64,000 nt of DNA, taken from Desulfococcus sp041737845. GTDB taxonomy: Bacteria; Desulfobacterota; Desulfobacteria; Desulfobacterales; Desulfococcaceae. Numbering within the stretch: position 1 is the stretch's first letter; every line of letters begins with the position of its first letter. Shown piece after piece: positions 42,603 to 51,336 of the stretch. Under the pieces are notes generated by a model. It saw only the letters and a list, made by a program, of their open reading frames with translations. It ran no database searches and was not told the DNA's origin. The DNA lies in contig NZ_JBGSQX010000115.1 in assembly GCF_041737845.1 (NCBI RefSeq), positions 1-64,000 of the forward strand. Reading direction: 5' to 3'. A program made the translations under genes and the position numbers.

Positions 42603-45317
42603 GTGAAAACAACGGAACATGGGTGCCGGCTGTGCGAAGAGCATTGGCATGCCTTGGAAGTTCAGGCGGTTTATGATGAGCTTCAATCCGGGCCGGACGG
42701 CCTGGAAACGGAGGAGGCGCTGCACCGCCTTTCGTTCTACGGACCCAACACCCTGCCCACCCGGGAGCCTCCGACGATCTGGGCCATCCTTCTCCATCAG
42801 GTGCTCAACCCTCTGATCTTCATCCTGCTGGCGGCCGCTGTCGCCTCCGTTGCCATCGGAGAAGCCGCCGACGCGATCTTCATCCTGATCGTCATCGCCC
42901 TGAACAGCGGACTGGGGACCTACCAGGAATATCAGGCCGAAAAAAGCGCCGCCGGCCTGCAGCGACTGCTCAAGATCACGGCACGGGTCCGCCGCGCCGG
43001 CAGGGAGATGGACATCCCGGCGGAAAAGGTGGTGCCCGGCGACATCGTGCTGCTGGAATCGGGCAACAAGGTGCCGGCCGACCTTCGCCTGATTAAGACC
43101 AACAGCCTCGCGGCCGATGAGAGTTTCCTGACCGGCGAATCCCTGGCCTCTGAAAAAGCCGCGGCGACCCTGCCAAAGGACACCGGGGTGACTGACCGCA
43201 GCAACATGGCCTTTGCCGGATCGACCGTCACCTCCGGCAGAGGAACCGGGATCGTTGTCGGCACCGGCACCGAAACACAGGTCGGCATCATCGCCCGGAC
43301 CGTAACCGAATCGGAAAGCGGCAAGCCCCCGCTGGTTCTCCGGATGGAACGGTTCGTCAAGCACATCAGCATCCTGGTACTGGGGATCAGCGCGGGTCTC
43401 GCGCTTCTCCTGTGGACCCACGGCCAGGATCTCGCGGCGATCTTCTTTTTCGTGGTGGCCTTAGCGGTTTCGGCCATCCCCGAGGGGCTTCCCGTGGCGT
43501 TGACCGTGACCCTTTCCATCGCCACCAAGCGTATGTCCGGCCGCAGCGTCATCGTGCGCAAACTCACCGCCGTGGAAAGCCTGGGAAGCTGCACGGTGAT
43601 CGCCAGCGACAAGACCGGGACCCTGACGGTCAACCAGCAGACGGCCCGCATCATCGCTTTTGCGGACTTGCAAGCCTTCGATCTTTCCGGAGAGGGCTAT
43701 AACGGAGAGGGAAGCGTCTCGGCGGCCGACGAAGATGGAAAGGTTTCCGAAGCCGCTCAGGATCGTCTGAAGCAACTGGCAGAATTGGCGATTCTGACCA
43801 ACGAAGGGTCACTCGCCAAGGAAAATGGAGACTGGAAACACCAAGGGGACGCAATGGACGTGGCGTTTCTTGCCATAGGATACAAGCTGGGCCTGAATCC
43901 GGCAAAGATCAGAGACCAGCTCAGCGTGACGGGCCAAATCCCTTATGAATCCGAGCGCAAGTTTTCGGCGGCCTTCTATGACAAGGATGGCTCCGGACGC
44001 TTGGCTGCCAAGGGGGCCGTGGAGACGATCCTCGATTTTTGCGGGAAGATGCTGCAGGATGGGACGCCGGCAGACCTCGACCGAGAGCGCATCGAGCGGC
44101 AGGCACAAACCCTCGCGGAAAATGGACTGCGTGTCCTGGCCGTGGCCGACGGTGAAACCCGGTCGACCGGAGACGGCACACCCCCGGAGGAAGCGCTGCT
44201 TTCCGGGCTGATCTTTCACGGATTGGTGGGATTCATCGATCCCCTGAGACCGGAGGCCGCAGCGGCTGTAAAGACCTGCAAGACAGCCGGCATCCAGGTC
44301 ATGATGATCACCGGGGATCATCCCGCCACGGCCGGGGCCATCGCCGGGGAACTGGGCCTGTCCGATCACGATGAGCCGGTGGTGACCGGGATGCAGTTGA
44401 GCGAGGCCGGAACCCCGGACAGCCCGGCTTTCGAAAAAATGGTTTCATCCACCCATGTATTCGCCCGGGTGTCTCCCACCCAGAAGCTGGAAATCGTCGA
44501 TGTGCTGATCCGGCGGGGGGAATTTGTGGCGGTTACCGGGGACGGGGTCAACGACGCCCCGGCCCTGCGGCGCGCCAACATCGGCGTGGCCATGGGCTCG
44601 GGAACGGACGTGGCCAAGGAGGTGGGGTCCATGATCGTCGCCGACGACAACTTCGCCTCCATCGTGGCCGGTGTGGAGGAGGGACGGTTTGCCTACGACA
44701 ACGTGCGCAAGGTGATTTACCTGCTCATCTCCACCGGCGCGGCCGAAGTCCTGATGTTCGTCACGGCGATCCTGGCGGGACTGCCCATCCCGCTGCTGGC
44801 GGTGCAGATCTTGTGGCTCAACCTCGTCACCAACGGCATTCAGGATGTGGCCCTGGCCTTTGAAGGCGGGGAGCCGGGCGCCATGAAACGCCCGCCCCGA
44901 AAACCGGAGGAAACCATCTTCGATCCGCAAATGGTCTGGCAGACCCTCGTTTCGGGGATTACCATCGGCACCCTCGCACTTGGATACTGGTTTTGGATGG
45001 TGCGTGTGGAAATGATGGACGAGACCGTCGCCCGCAATCTCGTCCTGCTCTTTATGGTCCTGCTCCAGAACGTGCATGTGTTCAATTGTCGTTCGGAGTC
45101 GATATCCGCCTTCAAGGTTCCCCTCCGGCGGAATATCTTCCTGGTCCTGGGGGTGATCGCCGCTCAGGGCATCCATCTTCTCAGCATGCATCTGCCCTTC
45201 ATGCAGAATATCCTGGGGACCCGGCCGGCGAGGTTCACGCATTGGCTCCTGTTGCTGGCGATGGCTTCATCGGTGTTGCTGGTGATGGAGGTCTTCAAGT
45301 GGACCAGAAGCCGGTGA
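42603..45317 (+). CDS. P-type cation-transporting ATPase (P2A-like)
   Basis: 904 aa from a GTG start (GAAGAGG upstream). N-terminal Cation_ATPase_N region with a short Cys-containing lead (HGCRLCEEHWHAL). The actuator loop carries TGES (LTGESLASEK), membrane helix 4 holds PEGLPVALT, the phosphorylation site is SDKTGTLT (Asp about residue 336), and the hinge is TGDGVNDAPAL. Ten membrane helices in the P2A arrangement. PEGLP with a full-length C-terminal bundle points to Ca2+, Mn2+ or monovalent-cation pumps rather than heavy-metal (CPx) ATPases. It leads an ion-transport cluster with the PEP-type protein and SLC13/SLC12 permeases. Confidence 0.93.
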   Translation: MKTTEHGCRLCEEHWHALEVQAVYDELQSGPDGLETEEALHRLSFYGPNTLPTREPPTIWAILLHQVLNPLIFILLAAAVASVAIGEAADAIFILIVIALNSGLGTYQEYQAEKSAAGLQRLLKITARVRRAGREMDIPAEKVVPGDIVLLESGNKVPADLRLIKTNSLAADESFLTGESLASEKAAATLPKDTGVTDRSNMAFAGSTVTSGRGTGIVVGTGTETQVGIIARTVTESESGKPPLVLRMERFVKHISILVLGISAGLALLLWTHGQDLAAIFFFVVALAVSAIPEGLPVALTVTLSIATKRMSGRSVIVRKLTAVESLGSCTVIASDKTGTLTVNQQTARIIAFADLQAFDLSGEGYNGEGSVSAADEDGKVSEAAQDRLKQLAELAILTNEGSLAKENGDWKHQGDAMDVAFLAIGYKLGLNPAKIRDQLSVTGQIPYESERKFSAAFYDKDGSGRLAAKGAVETILDFCGKMLQDGTPADLDRERIERQAQTLAENGLRVLAVADGETRSTGDGTPPEEALLSGLIFHGLVGFIDPLRPEAAAAVKTCKTAGIQVMMITGDHPATAGAIAGELGLSDHDEPVVTGMQLSEAGTPDSPAFEKMVSSTHVFARVSPTQKLEIVDVLIRRGEFVAVTGDGVNDAPALRRANIGVAMGSGTDVAKEVGSMIVADDNFASIVAGVEEGRFAYDNVRKVIYLLISTGAAEVLMFVTAILAGLPIPLLAVQILWLNLVTNGIQDVALAFEGGEPGAMKRPPRKPEETIFDPQMVWQTLVSGITIGTLALGYWFWMVRVEMMDETVARNLVLLFMVLLQNVHVFNCRSESISAFKVPLRRNIFLVLGVIAAQGIHLLSMHLPFMQNILGTRPARFTHWLLLLAMASSVLLVMEVFKWTRSR

Positions 45318-45458
45318 GGCAGGTTTTGGAAACCTTATGGAACCAGGCGATTGTGAAGAGAGAAACGTCAGATTGGTAGACAATAATTAATAACGATCGA
45401 TCCGCCGGACTGCAATGGGGGCAATTCCTGAAGCAGCGAAGGCAGTTGGAGGATTGCC

Positions 45459-48400
45459 ATGTTTTTTAAAGCCGATTCATGCCGCCTGCTGGACAACCCG
45501 GCAGGCCCCGCCGCCCAAAGGTTTGCCCACTACGACGATTTTTTGAATCACAACCACCAGGCGCTGCGCCACCTCGCCGAACTGGAGATGCTGGATCGGG
45601 GAGACGGTCTGGCAACCCTGGCATCCATTCAGCGCCGGGCCGCCGATCTCCTGGAGGAGGTTTCCGGGCTCGTCGAGGCGATCCGCGGGCTGGCCGGGGA
45701 TCGCTATCCGGAGCTGCCGGAGGTCTTCAAGAGGGTCGCGGGGGATCTGGCCCCCCTGATGAAACGAGAGCGCAATCCCATCCAGGGCCCGCTGGTACTC
45801 CCCTTCCCGATGCTGGAAAGCGGGCATCTTCCCCTGGCCGGCGCCAAGGCGGTCAACCTGGCGCTGATCCGGAACCGGTTGGGCTTCCCCGCGCCCGACG
45901 GCTTCGTCGTCACCACGGCGGCCTTCGATCTGTTCCTTCGGGAAAACCGGCTGCTGGAGGCCATAGATGACATGCTGGCGGTCTTCGACCCGGACGCAGA
46001 CGACATCGAGGAGGAATGCCGCCGCATCCGGGAAAGGATCCTCGAGGCCCCCCTGCCGGAGGTTTTAACGGAAGCGCTCCACGGAGCCTACCGGGAACTT
46101 GCCGACCGCCATGGCGGCTTGCCGGAACTGGCCATGCGCAGCAGCGCCGTGGGGGAGGATACCGAGGCGTCTTTTGCCGGCCAGTATACCAGCGTCCTTC
46201 CGGTCAACCGGGAAGAGATCGATTCGGCCTACAAAACCGTCCTGGCCGGCAAGTACACCCCGCGCGCCATCGTCTATCGGCTGCGCTACGGTCTCACCGA
46301 CGCGGCCACCCCCATGGCGGTGGCCGCCGTGATCATGATCCGGCCCAGGGCCAGCGGCGTACTCTATACGCTGGACCCGGCCCGTCCGATCGCCGGCCAG
46401 GCCCGCATCGACGCGGCATCCGGTCTGGGAGAGCAGGTGGTGGGGGGGACCGTTTCGCCGGACGTCTTTCTGGTGGATCGAAATCCGCCGGCTATCCGCC
46501 GGCGCAGCATCCCCCCCGGGGGACAGGCCCCCGAGGCCGAGGAGTCGACCCCCGCCATCTCCGATTCAACCGCTCTGGCGCTGACTGCGGCGGGGCTGAA
46601 GATGGAAGACCATTTCGGGTCTCCTCAAGATATCGAATGGGCCGAGGACATGCAGGGGGAACTGGTTTTTCTGCAGGCCCGGCCCCTCGGGATTACCGCA
46701 GCGGCCGGCAAGGCCGGCGCACCGGATACTTCCGGATTGACGCTGCTGCTGTCGACCGGCCAGACGGCTTCCCCCGGAGGGGTCTCGGGAGTCGCGGTTC
46801 ATGCCCGGGCCGGGTTGAAGGCGGAAGCCCTCGAAAAAGCCATTCTGGTGTCCCGAACGGCGTCGCCCGACCTTGCGCCCCTCATGGGGCGGGTGCGCGG
46901 GCTGATCACGGACCTGGGCGGGGTGGCCAGCCACCTGGCATCGGTGGCCCGCGAACACCATGTCCCGGCCCTCATGGACACCCGCACGGCCACAATGGAG
47001 ATCCCCGACGGCCGGGAAATCACCCTGCTCGCGGATGAGGGAAAGGTTTACGCCGGCCTGGTGCCGGACCTGGAACGGAAGCTCCCGGACCGGGACACGG
47101 ATGAGAATCCGGGCACCATCGGCCGCCATCTCCGGGACATCCTGGACCGGATCTCCCCGCTCAACCTGACCGACCCCGATGCGCCGGAGTTCACCCCGAA
47201 GGGGTGCCGAACCCTTCACGATCTGATCCGCTTCGCCCATGAAATGGTCATGGTGGAAATGTTCAACCTTTCCAGGCTTGCCGACAAATCCGTGGTCTCC
47301 CAAAAAATGAACGCCAACATCCCCCTGTCCCTCTATTTCATCGATCTGGGCGGGGGACTGGCTCCCGGCCTGACCACCTGTGATGAAATTCTCCCCGAAC
47401 ACATCCGATCGGGACCGATGACGGCCCTGTGGCGCGGATTCACCCATCCTGGAGTCACCTGGTCCGGAGACGTGGGCATCAGTGCGGGCAATTTCATGGC
47501 CCTCATGGCCGGGAGCATCGGCCCCGGAGGCATGGCTCCCCGCAGCGTGGATTCCTACGCCCTGGTATCCCGCGACTATCTCAACCTCAGCGTCAAATTC
47601 GGGTATCACTATGCCAACCTCGAAGCGCTCTGCTCGGACGACCTCAACGCCAACACCCTGACGCTTCAGTTTTCCGGCGGAGCCGGCACCGGGACGGGCA
47701 AGGCCCTGCGCATCGAGTTTCTGTCCGAGGTCCTGACCCGTCTGGGATACACGGTGGAGATCCATGGCGATATGCTCCAGGCGGGGCTCAAGGGGCTGGA
47801 TTGCCCCGCCATGGAAGACGTGCTCGACCAGACGGGCCGGCTGCTCGGCTGCAGCCGCCTGCTCGATCTGGCCATTCCGAACCAGGCCGAAGTACAAACC
47901 CTGACCGAACTCTTCTTCCAGGGGGACTATGATTTTCTCGGCCGTTCTGAAGCGCGGCTTCCCGGCTTTTATGCATCGGTGGGAGAATGGTCGATAACGG
48001 AACTCGACGGGGAGGAGGTCATCTTCCAGGACGGATCGAGCATGGGCGGAACGGTCTCCTGCGCGCTCCACAACACCCTGGAAACGGTCCTGGGTGGGCG
48101 GTATCGAAAATTCCTGGAAAACCGGCACGCTCTGCATTATTATCCCGTGTCGGTGAAACGGGGAGGCCGCCATGGGGACGGCCGCATCCTTGCCGATGCG
48201 CGAATCACGGCCGGTTGCGTCGACCTTGCCGCCGGACTGGCCTTCGGCATCTGGAATGTCGGCAACTGTCTGGTCCTGGCGGCCGATGCCGCCGCCGGGG
48301 AACTTCAGCTTCTGGAGTTTATCAACAACGTCCGCCATTTTCGGGAACGCATCCCCACCGACATTCCACTGGATCAGTGGCTGCAGCTCGAAGTGTCGGT

Positions 48401-48566
48401 GAAGGCAAATGAGATCACCGGCCGTCTGGGAGGCCGGGCTCTGTTGCGATTCACCGCCCCAAAAGCCGTTTCAGGCTATATGGGATTGTGGAGCAAGGGG
48501 GACACCACGGCCTGTTTTCGGAATCTGAATTCAATCGACGCCCAAGATGAGGAGCAGGAAAGATGA
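45459..48566 (+). CDS. PEP-synthase-like phosphotransferase with large unknown C-terminus
   Basis: 1035 aa; GGAGGATT before the ATG. A helical N-terminus (1-115) precedes a PPDK_N/PEP-synthase ATP-binding domain (~125-415; AGAKAVNLALIRN, LAMRSSAVGEDTEASFAGQY, DIEWAEDMQGELVFLQARP). The swivelling phosphohistidine domain (~455-540) has DLGGVASHLASVAREHHVPAL (in parts), with the active His about residue 489. The last ~490 residues are not the usual PEP-binding TIM barrel; they include NIPLSLYFIDLGGGLAPG and a glycine-rich GGAGTGTGKALRIEF. It could transfer phosphate to an unusual acceptor. Its stop overlaps the SLC13 permease gene (ATGA), implying a joint role. Confidence 0.8.
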   Translation: MFFKADSCRLLDNPAGPAAQRFAHYDDFLNHNHQALRHLAELEMLDRGDGLATLASIQRRAADLLEEVSGLVEAIRGLAGDRYPELPEVFKRVAGDLAPLMKRERNPIQGPLVLPFPMLESGHLPLAGAKAVNLALIRNRLGFPAPDGFVVTTAAFDLFLRENRLLEAIDDMLAVFDPDADDIEEECRRIRERILEAPLPEVLTEALHGAYRELADRHGGLPELAMRSSAVGEDTEASFAGQYTSVLPVNREEIDSAYKTVLAGKYTPRAIVYRLRYGLTDAATPMAVAAVIMIRPRASGVLYTLDPARPIAGQARIDAASGLGEQVVGGTVSPDVFLVDRNPPAIRRRSIPPGGQAPEAEESTPAISDSTALALTAAGLKMEDHFGSPQDIEWAEDMQGELVFLQARPLGITAAAGKAGAPDTSGLTLLLSTGQTASPGGVSGVAVHARAGLKAEALEKAILVSRTASPDLAPLMGRVRGLITDLGGVASHLASVAREHHVPALMDTRTATMEIPDGREITLLADEGKVYAGLVPDLERKLPDRDTDENPGTIGRHLRDILDRISPLNLTDPDAPEFTPKGCRTLHDLIRFAHEMVMVEMFNLSRLADKSVVSQKMNANIPLSLYFIDLGGGLAPGLTTCDEILPEHIRSGPMTALWRGFTHPGVTWSGDVGISAGNFMALMAGSIGPGGMAPRSVDSYALVSRDYLNLSVKFGYHYANLEALCSDDLNANTLTLQFSGGAGTGTGKALRIEFLSEVLTRLGYTVEIHGDMLQAGLKGLDCPAMEDVLDQTGRLLGCSRLLDLAIPNQAEVQTLTELFFQGDYDFLGRSEARLPGFYASVGEWSITELDGEEVIFQDGSSMGGTVSCALHNTLETVLGGRYRKFLENRHALHYYPVSVKRGGRHGDGRILADARITAGCVDLAAGLAFGIWNVGNCLVLAADAAAGELQLLEFINNVRHFRERIPTDIPLDQWLQLEVSVKANEITGRLGGRALLRFTAPKAVSGYMGLWSKGDTTACFRNLNSIDAQDEEQER

Positions 48567-50353
48567 CCGGGGATCAACTGGCGGTTTTTGGGATTCTTTC
48601 AGTGACGCTTACGCTGTTTGTATGGGGCCGGTGGCGCTACGACCTGGTGGCCCTGGCGGCCCTGCTGCTGGTCTTTATCGCCGGCCTGGTGCGGGCGGAT
48701 CAACTGTTCCTGGGCTTCGGCCATCCGGCGGTCGTGACCGTGGCCGCCGTGCTGGTCATCAGCCGGGGACTTCTCAATGCCGGCGTCATCGACGCCCTGT
48801 CCCGCCAACTGGCCAAGGTGGGCACCCGGCCCATGGCACAGGTGGCGGCCCTCACGGCCCTTGTCATTGTGAGCTCCGGATTCATGAACAACGTCGGGGC
48901 GCTTGCGCTCTTGATGCCCGTGGCCATCTGGATGTCGCGCCGAAGCGGGCGCTCGCCGTCCCTTCTCCTCATGCCCCTGGCGTTCGGCTCCCTGGTCGGG
49001 GGCCTGATCACCCTCATCGGGACCCCGCCCAATATCATCATCGCCCTCTTCCGGGAGGAGACGGGAAAGCCCGCCTTCGGCATGTTTGACTTCACCCCCG
49101 TGGGCGCGGGCGTGGCCCTGGCCGGACTCCTGTTCATTTCCCTGGTCGGCTGGCGGCTCACCCCCCGGCGGGAAGGCCAGAACGCGCCGGAGGAGCTGTT
49201 TGCGATCGACAGCTACATCAGTGAGATCCTGATTCCCGAGGATTCCAGATTCGTCGGTCAAACCGTCTTCCACCTGACCTCCGCCATGGCGGAGGAGACG
49301 GAAGCCACGGTGGTGGATCTCGTCCGCGACGGCCGCCACCGTCCGGCGCCGTCCTGGTACGAGATCATCCAGGCCGGGGATATTCTCATGGTCGAGGCCG
49401 CACCCGAGGACCTGAAGACGCTCATCGACGGACTGGGAGTGAAGCTGGCCGAAAGTAAAAGTCATCCGATGGCGACCCTGGGATCGGAGGATGTCCGGCT
49501 TCTTGAAGCCGTCGTCCCCATGGATTCATCTCTTGTGGGCAAGACCGCGGCCAGCCTGCATCTTCGCAACAATTACGGGGTCAATCTTCTGGCCATTGCC
49601 CGCCGTGGGCGGCGGCTGGAGCGGCAGTTGGGTCAGACGCCCCTGGTCATCGGCGATATCCTTCTGCTCCAGGGAACCGACACATCCCTCCAGTCAATGC
49701 TCAAGCACTTCACCTGCCTGCCGCTGGCAGAGCGGGGCCTTCGCATGGGGGAACCCTCCAGACTCTTGACGGCCGTCGGGATTTTCGCCCTGGCCATGCT
49801 CCTTTCCACCTTCAACGTGCTGCCGGTCCAGGTCGCCTTTGTCTCCGCCTCGGTCGTCATGATCCTTGTGGGCCTGGTGCCCCTGAAGGAGATCTATGAA
49901 AGCATCGACTGGCCCATCATCGTGCTGCTGGGCGCCCTGTTCCCCCTGGGCCACGCCCTGGAAAGCACCGGCGGGGCCAGACTGATCGCTGAAAAACTGC
50001 TGATCCTGTCCGGATATCTTCCACCTATGGGAACCCTGGCGGTGCTTCTCACGGGGACCATGCTGCTCTCCAACGTGGTCAACAATGCCGCCGCCGCCGT
50101 CCTCATGGCGCCCATCGCCCTCACCCTCGCGGAGGGAATGGCGGTTTCGGCGGACCCCCTGCTGATGGCGGTGGCCGTCGGCTCGTCCTGCGCGTTTCTC
50201 ACCCCCGTCGGCCATCAGTCCAATGCCCTGGTCATGGCCCCCGGGGGATATCAGTTCGGGGATTACTGGCGCCTGGGACTTCCGCTTTCCCTGGTGGTCG
50301 TTGTGGTCGCCGTGCCGCTCATCCTGTTTTTCTGGCCCATGGCACCGATATGA
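48563..50353 (+). CDS. SLC13-family permease with TrkA-C domains
   Basis: 596 aa, ATGA overlap with the gene before. Membrane helices at both ends (LVALAALLLVFIAGLV at the start; WPIIVLLGALFPLGHALEST and PVGHQSNALVMAPGGY near the end) flank two central TrkA-C domains (~200-285 and ~295-375). SLC13 signatures include FMNNVGALALLMPVAI and LITLIGTPPNIIIA. Family members carry sulfate, citrate or other divalent anions with Na+; in a presumed sulfate reducer, sulfate is tempting but unproven. A shortened copy of its first ~70 codons is found at 53931-54161. Confidence 0.92.
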   Translation: MTGDQLAVFGILSVTLTLFVWGRWRYDLVALAALLLVFIAGLVRADQLFLGFGHPAVVTVAAVLVISRGLLNAGVIDALSRQLAKVGTRPMAQVAALTALVIVSSGFMNNVGALALLMPVAIWMSRRSGRSPSLLLMPLAFGSLVGGLITLIGTPPNIIIALFREETGKPAFGMFDFTPVGAGVALAGLLFISLVGWRLTPRREGQNAPEELFAIDSYISEILIPEDSRFVGQTVFHLTSAMAEETEATVVDLVRDGRHRPAPSWYEIIQAGDILMVEAAPEDLKTLIDGLGVKLAESKSHPMATLGSEDVRLLEAVVPMDSSLVGKTAASLHLRNNYGVNLLAIARRGRRLERQLGQTPLVIGDILLLQGTDTSLQSMLKHFTCLPLAERGLRMGEPSRLLTAVGIFALAMLLSTFNVLPVQVAFVSASVVMILVGLVPLKEIYESIDWPIIVLLGALFPLGHALESTGGARLIAEKLLILSGYLPPMGTLAVLLTGTMLLSNVVNNAAAAVLMAPIALTLAEGMAVSADPLLMAVAVGSSCAFLTPVGHQSNALVMAPGGYQFGDYWRLGLPLSLVVVVVAVPLILFFWPMAPI

Positions 50354-50464
50354 CCCCGTTCATAAAACCGATCCGGGGGATGTTTTTCCAGGGGGCTGTT
50401 TCACGGCTCACTAAGACGGCAACCCCCGGGTTGTCATATGATTTTCAATGAGGAGGAAAACAAA

Positions 50465-51031
50465 ATGGAAAAATTGCACGTACGTGATCTCATGGTTCCC
50501 GCAGACAAGTTTCCGAGGATTTCCAGCCACGCGAGTTTTTACGAGGCGCTTGCGGCTTTGGAGACCGCTCAGGAAAAATATCTGTCCGGAGAATCGGAGC
50601 AACGAATCCTTCTGGTTGAGGATGAGAAGAAAAAGATCGTGGGAAAACTCAGCCCCATGGATCTGCTGCGCGGACTGGAAACAAACTATTCCAGGGTGGA
50701 TACCGAAAAGACGCTCTCTCGCTTTGGGTTTACCGGTATCTTGGAGTCCATCCGGAAGGACTACCATCTCTGGGAAAATCCATTCAAGGATCTCTGCCGG
50801 AAAGCCGAAGCCGTCCAGATAAAAGACTTCATCAAGGGCATCTCCGAGGGACAATCTGTTGGCGTGGAGGATCCCATGGCCAAGTGCTTCCATCTGTTTG
50901 TCATGAATCGGCATGACGCGCTTTTCGTTTTTGAGGCCGATCGGATTGTCGGGCTGCTGAGGTTTTCAGATGTCTATCGGGAGGTTTCCAGCACCATGAA
51001 AGAATGCCATATGGAAGCGATTCAGAAATAG
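50465..51031 (+). CDS. CBS-domain protein
   Basis: 188 aa from ATG 50465, with AGGAGG eight bases upstream (50451-50456). A CBS pair: first repeat LHVRDLMVPADKFPRIS...QRILLVEDEKKKIVGKLSPMDLLR, second QSVGVEDPMAKCFHLFVMNRHDALFVFEADRIVGLLRFSDVYRE (each given in part), separated by a helical insert. CBS pairs bind adenine nucleotides and gate transporters or enzymes. Its place between two permease genes suggests a regulatory role in the cluster. Confidence 0.88.
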   Translation: MEKLHVRDLMVPADKFPRISSHASFYEALAALETAQEKYLSGESEQRILLVEDEKKKIVGKLSPMDLLRGLETNYSRVDTEKTLSRFGFTGILESIRKDYHLWENPFKDLCRKAEAVQIKDFIKGISEGQSVGVEDPMAKCFHLFVMNRHDALFVFEADRIVGLLRFSDVYREVSSTMKECHMEAIQK

Positions 51032-51055
51032 GGAATTGTCCAGCAGGGAGGCACC

Positions 51056-51323
51056 ATGACCTATGTGCCCTTGATTTTAGGTGCTGCATTCATTCTCGGC
51101 GCCGGTGCACATGCTCGTGACGGTCATCGTTTTCGGTGCGGCTATCGATAGGATGGGCAAGAACGGGATAGGGGATATGGCCCAGACGGGATGGGCATCG
51201 GCGCTGCTGGTTGCCTTTGCCCTAGATTTTTCCAGATCACGAAATCAAACCTTCGGATGGTGGTTGGTCATGACCCGGGGGGTACGAAATGTTCACACCC
51301 CTTTTTGCGAGAATATCAATTGA
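51056..51323 (+). pseudogene. Small membrane protein with frameshift
   Basis: From ATG 51056 (ribosome site GGGAGG) the frame reads MTYVPLILGAAFILGAG and then leaves the coding path. The natural continuation HMLVTVIVFGAAIDRMGKNG...TGWASALLVAFALDFSR is in the next frame, from about 51105 to the stop at 51323. A one-base indel near 51098-51106 would restore a two-helix membrane protein of about 88 residues. I do not recognise the family. The end of the shifted frame reaches the start of the SLC12-like gene. Confidence 0.6.
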
Positions 51324-51336
51324 ATTTGGTGAGGTG

